From Microtetraspora glauca (GTDB lineage: Bacteria > Actinomycetota > Actinomycetes > Streptosporangiales > Streptosporangiaceae), in the NCBI GenBank assembly GCA_001570385.1, contig BBYL01000033.1, positions 124,001 through 188,000 on the forward strand: a DNA stretch of 64,000 bases. Direction: 5' to 3'. A model generated the notes under the pieces. The model worked only from the letters and a program-made list of their open reading frames with translations. It made no database searches and was not told the origin of the DNA. Both the position numbers and the translations under genes were made by a program. This document shows positions 58,422-64,000 of the stretch, piece after piece; the first letter of the stretch is position 1; each line of letters begins with the position of its first letter.

Positions 58422-59480
58422 ATGCGCAAGCTTCTTGCCGCAGCCGCAGCCGTTCTCCTTGGTGCCGCCTCCCCTGCTCTGGCGGCAGCGACTGCGCCGC
58501 CCTTGACGCTCCAGCAGCAACTGACCCGGCTGACCACCCAGGACGGGTTGGCGGGGGTCGTGGTTTCCGTACGTGAGCCCAATGGCCGAGTCACCACCTG
58601 GACGTCGGGCACCGCCGAGCGCGGCGCCGGCACACCCATGGTCGGCGCCGACGCCCACTTCCGGATCGCCAGTGTGACCAAGCCGGTGATCGCCGCCACC
58701 GTGATGCGCCTGGTGGACCAGGGCAAGATCGACCTGGACGCGCTCGTCGAGCAGTACGCGCCCGGTTTGCTCGACGGCCGGCAGATCACCGTCAGGCAAC
58801 TGCTCCGCCAGACCAGCGGCCTACCCGAATACTGGCACCTGGTCGACCCCGCGAATCCCGGCGGCGACGCCGACTTCCTGCGCCTGGCCTTGGACGCCGA
58901 GCCCGTCGGCGCGCCCGGCGAGAAGTGGTTCTACTCCAACACCAACTACCTGGTCGCCGGCATGCTGATCGAAAAGGTCACGGGCAAGGACTTCCGCACG
59001 GTCACCCGGCAGGGCGTGCTCCGACCGCTCACACACACCTACTGGCCTCGCAAGGGCGAGATGGGCATCCGGGGCGCGCACGCGCACACCTACGGCATCG
59101 ATCCCTTCAACCCCAAGGCGCAAGACAAGCTGGTCGACACCACCCAGGAGCCCGGATACCTGTTCGGCGCCTCGGGTGGGCTGATCTCCACCCCCGACGA
59201 CCTGAACCGCTTCTGGCAGGCGCTCCCCAACTCGACGATCACCAAGATGCTCGACGGAGCGGTCGCCGCCTACGACCCGCCCCGCTCCCGCTATGGGCTT
59301 GGCCTCTACTCCTACCCTCTGACCTGCGGGTCGGCCTGGATGCACGACGGCGGCCTGCCCGGCACCCGGGTGCTGAGCGGCCGTGACCGCGCCGGGCGCG
59401 CGGTCACCCTCTACGTCACCGGTACTCCGAAGGACGACAAGCACATCTTCCAGGCCTTCGACACCGCGATCTGCTCGTAG
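58422..59480 (+). CDS. Secreted serine hydrolase, class C beta-lactamase/DD-peptidase fold
   Basis: A 352-residue protein with a signal peptide (MRKLLAAAAAVLLGAASPALAA, cleavage near residue 22). It belongs to the serine beta-lactamase/PBP4* family: S84-V-T-K87 nucleophile motif, Y171-S-N173, and a late HDGG in place of KTG. Members include D-alanyl-D-alanine carboxypeptidases, esterases and D-aminopeptidases. It lies 470 bases behind the oligopeptidase in the same direction. The extracellular location fits a role in peptidoglycan or extracellular peptide turnover. Confidence 0.95.
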   Translation: MRKLLAAAAAVLLGAASPALAAATAPPLTLQQQLTRLTTQDGLAGVVVSVREPNGRVTTWTSGTAERGAGTPMVGADAHFRIASVTKPVIAATVMRLVDQGKIDLDALVEQYAPGLLDGRQITVRQLLRQTSGLPEYWHLVDPANPGGDADFLRLALDAEPVGAPGEKWFYSNTNYLVAGMLIEKVTGKDFRTVTRQGVLRPLTHTYWPRKGEMGIRGAHAHTYGIDPFNPKAQDKLVDTTQEPGYLFGASGGLISTPDDLNRFWQALPNSTITKMLDGAVAAYDPPRSRYGLGLYSYPLTCGSAWMHDGGLPGTRVLSGRDRAGRAVTLYVTGTPKDDKHIFQAFDTAICS

Positions 59481-59644
59481 TCAGTTCGTCCGGAGATCGT
59501 GTGTTCAGCCGGCGTGTGGCCGGTCTCTCCTCGCTCGGCTGTTGGCCGCCGGGTGTGGGGCGGATACCGGCCCGCCGGCGCATACGGCGGAGCGCCTCGC
59601 CTCCGCGGCGGCCACGAGGTCAACATCTCTACAGGGCACGATCA

Positions 59645-59691
59645 ATGCGATTCCCAAGCTGGCGGCGGGGTTCGGTTCCCGTCGCCCGCTC
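59645..59691 (+). pseudogene. Second decayed 3' half of tRNA-Gly(CCC)
   Basis: TTCCCAAGCTGG with GCGGGGTTCGGTTCCCGTC and GCCCGCTC match the anticodon loop, T arm and acceptor 3' strand of tRNA-Gly(CCC). There is one extra G in the T arm and no 5' half. It shares the unusual left flank ATGCGATTCCCAAGCTG with the relic at 51557, so both derive from the same type of attachment site. Confidence 0.6.
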
Positions 59692-59907
59692 TCATCCGAC
59701 GTGCGACCTGAACCAGTGATGCGTTTGGTTCGATCGCGTCCCCCGCTTATTCCATCGCCGATTCTGTCTGGTTTCAGAGAATTGTCGCCGCTCAGGCAGC
59801 GGAGGAAGTCCACGAATTCGCCGACGGTTTTGACCCTCGTGTGCGTTCCCTCGTACGTGGCCAACACTCGGTTCGAGGGGATCGGCAGCCGAAATCGCAG
59901 CGTGCGC

Positions 59908-60507
59908 TCATGCTTGCCGCCCAGTCCCGACAATGAGCGTGTAGTCAACGCCCACGCGAAAGTCGCCGGAAGATCCGCGGATGGTCAGCGTGTGGCGGCC
60001 GGGCCGCAGCGACTGGAGCCGCACCCAGAGGCCGCAAGCGTAGGTCAGGCCCGTTTCCTCCTCGCCGGTCAGCGGGTTATCGGCCACGCCGGTCACGACA
60101 ACGTCGTCCTCTTCCAACCGTTCGGACGTGACCGACTTACCGTCAAGAGTGGCCTTGCCCTCCGCGTCCGCCATGAACTCCATGCACGAACTCTCAGAGC
60201 CGATGAGGTTCACCAGCGGGAACACCACCGGCCGCTCTGCGGGCACCTTGCACGTCCGCTGCGTGGTACCGCCGAATGTCCCGGCGAGAAACCACATGTC
60301 CTCTGGCTGGTTTCGATCGCAGAACTCCCCCGTCGTGTCCATCACGGGGTTCGTGCTCTCGCCTTCCGAGGCCGCCCAGGTCCACCAGCGTCCCTGAATC
60401 GCGTCTGCCGACGGCGCGGCGATTCCGTTCGTGCCGCTCCCAAAGGGCATTCCGCAACCGGCGACAAGGCCGAGAAGCAGGAACGGCATAGCGGATCTAA
60501 GAGACAT
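59908..60507 (-). CDS. Putative lipoprotein of unknown function
   Basis: From ATG 60507, 199 residues. A lipoprotein signal is clear: MSLRSAMPFLLLGLVAGCG with the lipobox LVAGC at 15-19. The mature part has DAIQGRWWTWAASEGESTNPVMDTTG, then CDRNQPEDMWFLAGTFGGTTQRTC, PVVFPLVN and a C-terminal beta-rich LRPGRHTLTIRGSSGDFRVGVDYTLIV. Four mature cysteines may form disulfides. I do not recognise a family beyond this secreted layout. It stands alone, just to the right of the tRNA-Gly relic. Confidence 0.85.
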   Translation of the reverse strand: MSLRSAMPFLLLGLVAGCGMPFGSGTNGIAAPSADAIQGRWWTWAASEGESTNPVMDTTGEFCDRNQPEDMWFLAGTFGGTTQRTCKVPAERPVVFPLVNLIGSESSCMEFMADAEGKATLDGKSVTSERLEEDDVVVTGVADNPLTGEEETGLTYACGLWVRLQSLRPGRHTLTIRGSSGDFRVGVDYTLIVGTGRQA

Positions 60508-60780
60508 TCGGGAATCATAGGGCCTCTCGATGGTACCGCCGGGCGACTTTTGAAGATCGCCGGACAGCGCCAAGCCGCCCCCGTAGGGACAAGCCAGGGA
60601 TGACCTCGCTCTGTGTGCCGGTCGTCCGCGAACGGCGCGGAACATCGGCGCGGATATGTGCCGGGCGTCTACGCGGCACAACCCCTACGCGTGATCGACA
60701 TGGCTCTCCCCTGTCATGGGCCGCATTTCAGGCAAGACGCCTCCGGCAGCGCCCCGCTCCGGGGCCCGGCTCCGGGATGC

Positions 60781-61614
60781 TCAGGTGATCGGGGGTGTGC
60801 GCGGCGCGCATGCTTCCAGGGCTTCGTCAAGGAGTTGCGGCCGCGGTTCGTCATCCTGCCAACCGTCGGCCTTGAGCTTTCGCAGGAGCGGCAGGAGTTG
60901 TGGGTCACCCAGCGCCGCCGCTGCCTCGACGTAGAGGTTGCCCACGTCTGGAGCAGCGAGCCGGCGTTTCAGTACGGGCAGAAGCCGGGCGTCGTGTCGC
61001 TTGGCGAGTGCCACCGCGGCCTCGCCTGCCGTGTCCGCTCCCTGATCTTCCAGGCGTACGAAGAAGGCGTCTCGGATCTCCTGCGTGTCGTTCTCCTCAC
61101 AGCCGCCCAGCGCCATGGTGGCCCAGTCCCGCACGTGGTCATCTGGATCGCGCATCAATCCCAGCAGCACCCGGACCGCGTCTTCGGGAAGTGGATCGAC
61201 GCCGACGGGAATCCCACGTGCCACATGCCAGCGGACATCGGAGTCCGGGTCGGCCGCGAAACGCAGGAGCGGGAAGAGCACACGGTCGTCGTCGCAGATC
61301 GTGGCGAGCGCGTGTGCGGCGGACCATCGTACGTCCTCATGGGTTGTGTCCAGGGGGAGAGCGTTCGCCGCTTCGATCAGGGGCGGAACGTGCCAGGAGA
61401 AGTCGACCGCCTGAACCGCGAGCAGGTCGAATCCGAGTGCTCGCACCCGCTCATCCGGATCAGCCCACCAGCTTCGCGCCAGAGCTGTGATCTCCTCTGG
61501 GGAGGAAAACGATTCAAACAGCCGGTTCATCGCGTCGAAATGCTCGGTGTGAGACTCTTCGTCCCAGGCGATCAACGCGGCGAGCTGACTGTCAGAGAGC
61601 GGTTGCCTCGACAT
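60781..61614 (-). CDS. HEAT-repeat protein
   Basis: From ATG 61614 (AAAGG upstream), 277 residues; the frame to 61926 adds unlikely sequence. It is a HEAT/PBS-lyase-repeat solenoid with units such as TALARSWWADPDERVRALGFDLLAV, VLLGLMRDPDDHVRDWATMALGG and AVALAKRHDARLLPVLKRRLAAPDVG. This type is widespread in actinomycetes as a scaffold or immunity-like protein. It is the third HEAT-repeat protein within 9 kb but is not closely similar to the pair at 52-54 kb. Confidence 0.9.
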   Translation of the reverse strand: MSRQPLSDSQLAALIAWDEESHTEHFDAMNRLFESFSSPEEITALARSWWADPDERVRALGFDLLAVQAVDFSWHVPPLIEAANALPLDTTHEDVRWSAAHALATICDDDRVLFPLLRFAADPDSDVRWHVARGIPVGVDPLPEDAVRVLLGLMRDPDDHVRDWATMALGGCEENDTQEIRDAFFVRLEDQGADTAGEAAVALAKRHDARLLPVLKRRLAAPDVGNLYVEAAAALGDPQLLPLLRKLKADGWQDDEPRPQLLDEALEACAPRTPPIT

Positions 61615-61946
61615 TTCTCTGCCTTTCTCGCTAATGCCGGAAAAAGTCATCAAGCGGACAATGCGGGTCGTGATACGAGCACGCCGAGGTGGCATCGGAA
61701 AGTCGACCGAATTCCGGGGACGCCCAGACGGCCAACGTCCGTGATCACTGCCTGATGGCGCCGACCAGAAGCGACCTGTCGAGGATGCGCGTTCCCATGA
61801 TTTCCGCGGTGGACGACGGTGGGCCGGAATCCGGGGCTTGGGTCCTGCGTCCGGGGCCTGGGTCCTGCGGGCGTCGATCTGGGGCTGGTGGGGGGTCGTT
61901 TCTTTCACCCCGGCTGAACCGGGCATTCGGGTCGGCGGTGGGGCCG

Positions 61947-62438
61947 CTATGGGGTGTGCCGCGGATCGGAGGGCCGAGGCCGGTCTTCTCCGAGAACGAG
62001 CATGATGTGCTCGTACTCACCGTGCCGGACCGTACCAGTGCGGCGGAAGCCGCATTTCTCCAGCAGCCGCACCGAGCCTGTGTTCCCGGCGAAGGGATCG
62101 GCGAAGAGAGGGCGGGCCTTCTCCATATCCAGGAAGAGCGTCAGCGCCCTGGTGCCGATGCCCTGGCCCCAGTATCGGCGGTCGAAGCCGTACCCGATGA
62201 AGCGCCTGCCGTCCTCCCACCAGGCCACGACGCTGCCGACTGCCTCGCCGTCCACGGTGACCGTCCGCACCAGGACGGTGGGATCGCCGAGGACCTTCGT
62301 GGCCCAGTGAGTCATGAAGGTTTCCCGCGCCCGTGGAGTGAACTTTGACCGCCGGACCGTCTCGGGATCGTGCTCCTGCTCGAAGAACAGCTCCAGATCG
62401 GCCTCGTGGACATCCCTCAGCCGCACATCGACACTCAT
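61947..62438 (-). CDS. GNAT-family N-acetyltransferase
   Basis: From ATG 62438, 163 residues. It belongs to the RimJ/RimL-like GNAT group: VRLRDVHEADLELFFEQEHDPETVRRSKF at the N-terminus, VVAWWEDGRRFIGYGFDRRYWGQGIGTRALTLFL with the acetyl-CoA loop, and NTGSVRLLEKCGFRRTG near the end. These enzymes acetylate N-terminal amines or small amines; the acceptor is unknown. It is divergent from the CU044_5270-type gene. Confidence 0.92.
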   Translation of the reverse strand: MSVDVRLRDVHEADLELFFEQEHDPETVRRSKFTPRARETFMTHWATKVLGDPTVLVRTVTVDGEAVGSVVAWWEDGRRFIGYGFDRRYWGQGIGTRALTLFLDMEKARPLFADPFAGNTGSVRLLEKCGFRRTGTVRHGEYEHIMLVLGEDRPRPSDPRHTP

Positions 62439-62531
62439 GGCGCCCAGTCTGGCTTCCGGCACCGACATTTTCCCGACGAGCGGTCCCCTCGCGGTCCCGG
62501 ACCGCGATGGCTTCGGGGCGACCTGGCGGAC

Positions 62532-63746
62532 ATGCGCGAACTGAACGAGTCGACGGGCCTGGACGAACTGGCGGCGGTGCGCGACCTGCTCGCGGTGCCG
62601 AAGCCCTCACTGGAAGCGGTCGTCGCGGGCCGGTCTCGGCTCCTCGCCGCGATGTCCTCTCCGGAGGCCCAGGTGGAGCGACGGAGAAGAGCGCCGAGGC
62701 GGTGGCTGGCCGTGGGGGTCGGGCTGGTCGGAGCGGCCGCCGCCGCTGCGGTGGTGGTGGTGATCAGCACGATCGTGTCGCCGGACAGCCCGGTCCTGCT
62801 CGCCCCTGACCCTGCCGTGTCCGCCTCCCCGGTGCCCGGCCAGAAAGCGACCGCCAGGCAGATCCTGCTCGCCGCCGCCACCGCCGTGGCCAAGACCCCC
62901 GCCGAAGGCGCCTACTGGCGGACCCGTACGGTCTGGGGGACGACGTTCTCCGAACCCGGCCGTCGCTACCTCATCCGGCGCAGCACCTCCCATGAGCAGT
63001 GGTTGGCGCAACGGCCGGGCGCGCAGAGCTGGTGGATCGACCAATACCTCGGCGCGCGGCCCGCGACCCCTCAGGACGAGACGGCCTGGCGTGAGGCGGG
63101 CTCGCCCAGCAGTTGGCAGTATCCGGTGAACCTCGCCGACCTCCACGATGTCGCCATCGTCAACTCGGGAGAGAAGGTGGAGAGCCTGCCGGGTGAGCCG
63201 GTGGCGACCCGGCTGCGCGGCGGTTGGAAGGGCACGGGCGGACACCTGACGAAGGAGTCGATGACCTGGGCCGAACTGCGCGCGATCCCGAGCGGCACCC
63301 AAGAGCTCCGGGCCTATCTCGAAGCGCGCATCACGCGGCTCGCGAAGAAGTACCCCGTGATCGACATGGAGCAGGAGATGGAGCGACGGCTCCAGTCGAG
63401 CTGTACGGAGATCCTCGAGGGCCTGCCGGTCTCACCCAAGGTACGCGCCTCCGCGTACCGGATCCTGGCCTCGCTGCCCGGTATGAGAGCGGAAGGGGAG
63501 GTCACCGACCTGCTCGGCCGTACCGGTCAGGCGCTCAGCTACCACGTGGACTCGCCTCTCGGCCCCCAGGATGGCATCGACGTGCGACTGGTGATCGACC
63601 CGAAGAGCGGGCTTCCCCTGGCCATCGGGTCGAAGAGCGTCGGTCGGCTCAAGGACGGCCGATCCGTGGACATCGAGAATGTCACGGCCTACGAGGAGGT
63701 CGGCTGGACCGACGAGGAGCCGGAGATACCCGCTCAGCACGACTGA
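62532..63746 (+). CDS. CU044_5270 family membrane protein
   Basis: A 404-residue protein from ATG 62532. A cytoplasmic N-terminus (1-55; LDELAAVRDLLAVPKPSLEAVVAGRSRLLAAM) is followed by one membrane segment (about 59-82) and an extracytoplasmic domain with YWRTRTVWGT, SSWQYPVNLADLH and EGEVTDLLGRTGQALSYHVD. The layout is that of the CU044_5270 family of Streptosporangiaceae, usually found after an ECF sigma-factor gene and perhaps acting as its anti-sigma partner. No sigma-factor gene precedes it here. Confidence 0.85.
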   Translation: MRELNESTGLDELAAVRDLLAVPKPSLEAVVAGRSRLLAAMSSPEAQVERRRRAPRRWLAVGVGLVGAAAAAAVVVVISTIVSPDSPVLLAPDPAVSASPVPGQKATARQILLAAATAVAKTPAEGAYWRTRTVWGTTFSEPGRRYLIRRSTSHEQWLAQRPGAQSWWIDQYLGARPATPQDETAWREAGSPSSWQYPVNLADLHDVAIVNSGEKVESLPGEPVATRLRGGWKGTGGHLTKESMTWAELRAIPSGTQELRAYLEARITRLAKKYPVIDMEQEMERRLQSSCTEILEGLPVSPKVRASAYRILASLPGMRAEGEVTDLLGRTGQALSYHVDSPLGPQDGIDVRLVIDPKSGLPLAIGSKSVGRLKDGRSVDIENVTAYEEVGWTDEEPEIPAQHD

Positions 63747-63774
63747 CCGGCCGGGGGCGTCTCCGAAAGCGGAA

Positions 63775-63906
63775 CAGCGGGAACGGTCGGAACGGCACGC
63801 ACTGCGAGAACAGCCGGACCGGCGGGAATTGCAGGCACTGCAGGCACTGCGGAGCCGCCGGACCGGCCGGAACCGCGGGAACCGCGGGAACGGCGGGAAC
63901 GGCGCT
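63775..63906. repeat. Degenerate short tandem repeats
   Basis: The region has runs of CGGGAAC/CGGAAC-type units (for example 63868-63900) and two copies of GCAGGCACT (63831 on). Units are 7-10 bases and imperfect. It lies after the CU044_5270 stop and is too irregular to code. Confidence 0.6.
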
Positions 63907-63921
63907 GGCGACGCCTTCGGG

Positions 63922-63948
63922 CTGTCCACAGGTTGTGGACTGTCCACA
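63922..63948. promoter_or_regulatory. Cluster of three DnaA-box-like sequences
   Basis: CTGTCCACA (63922-63930), TGTGGACTG on the opposite strand (63934-63942) and CTGTCCACA (63940-63948) resemble the high-GC actinomycete DnaA box TTGTCCACA at 7-8 of 9 positions. The alternating orientation also makes two overlapping palindromes. Function is unproven; the region to the right of the window would decide. Confidence 0.4.
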
Positions 63949-64000
63949 GTCGCCCCGCCCCGCCCCGTCGTCCCCGCTATGACACGCCATGATCTCGCCA

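Noticed and set aside
59505..59948. 147-residue open frame on the minus strand next to the tRNA-Gly relic
   Set aside because: A short segment looks protein-like, but the frame overlaps the tRNA relic and the lipoprotein 3' end, and there is no ribosome site.
63977..64000. Possible start of a rightward gene at the window edge
   Set aside because: An ATG is present but only eight codons are visible and no ribosome site is clear.

Overview
The window is high-GC actinomycete chromosome. A Streptosporangiaceae-type host (Streptosporangium, Nonomuraea, Microbispora and relatives) is suggested by a CU044_5270-type membrane protein, a Methyltransf_19 (DUF574) gene, two conservon-type operons, a GntR-TetR fusion regulator and a RepSA-type integrative element. 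This assignment is inference from gene content and codon use; no rRNA or other marker is present.

Layout. 0-14 kb holds sensing and stress genes: a partial aminotransferase, a DedA/histidine kinase/response regulator operon, VOC and GNAT proteins, a leucine-rich-repeat protein, a second two-component system whose kinase is a tandem fusion of two kinase units, a hydrolase, a TetX-like monooxygenase facing a GntR-TetR regulator, YnfA facing PadR across a palindrome, a methyltransferase and an NrtR-like regulator. 14.4-23.7 kb is a cell-surface glycan locus. Four genes run leftward (DUF4434 protein, two GT4 glycosyltransferases, UDP-ManNAc dehydrogenase) and two run rightward (UDP-GlcNAc 2-epimerase, a very large two-module glycosyltransferase). 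The epimerase and dehydrogenase together would supply UDP-ManNAcA. 23.8-29.6 kb has an MFS exporter, flotillin with an NfeD-like partner, a membrane acyltransferase and an SDR.

29.7-36 kb carries a complete conservon (cvnA-B-C-D: NIT-domain kinase, roadblock, DUF742, small GTPase) converging on a second, incomplete cvnA-cvnC pair. 36.8-40.6 kb is a xylose catabolism module (xylB, xylA, ROK repressor with an operator). 41-43.2 kb has metabolic singletons.

43.4-59.7 kb is an integration hotspot. A tRNA-Arg(ACG) gene is followed by int, xis and a truncated repSA, and a second copy of the tRNA 3' half lies at 48.2 kb, bounding a 4.8-kb element remnant. Beyond it are a second integrase fragment, transposase scraps, immunity-like orphans and two decayed 3' halves of tRNA-Gly(CCC) at 51.6 and 59.6 kb. 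These suggest layers of element insertion and decay. Inside are a MerR/HEAT operon with a textbook MerR promoter, a tautomerase, and a prolyl oligopeptidase preceded by two unannotated peptide-sized ORFs and a long hairpin. 59.9-64 kb holds a lipoprotein, another HEAT protein, a GNAT enzyme, the CU044_5270 protein and a cluster of DnaA-box-like sequences at the right end.
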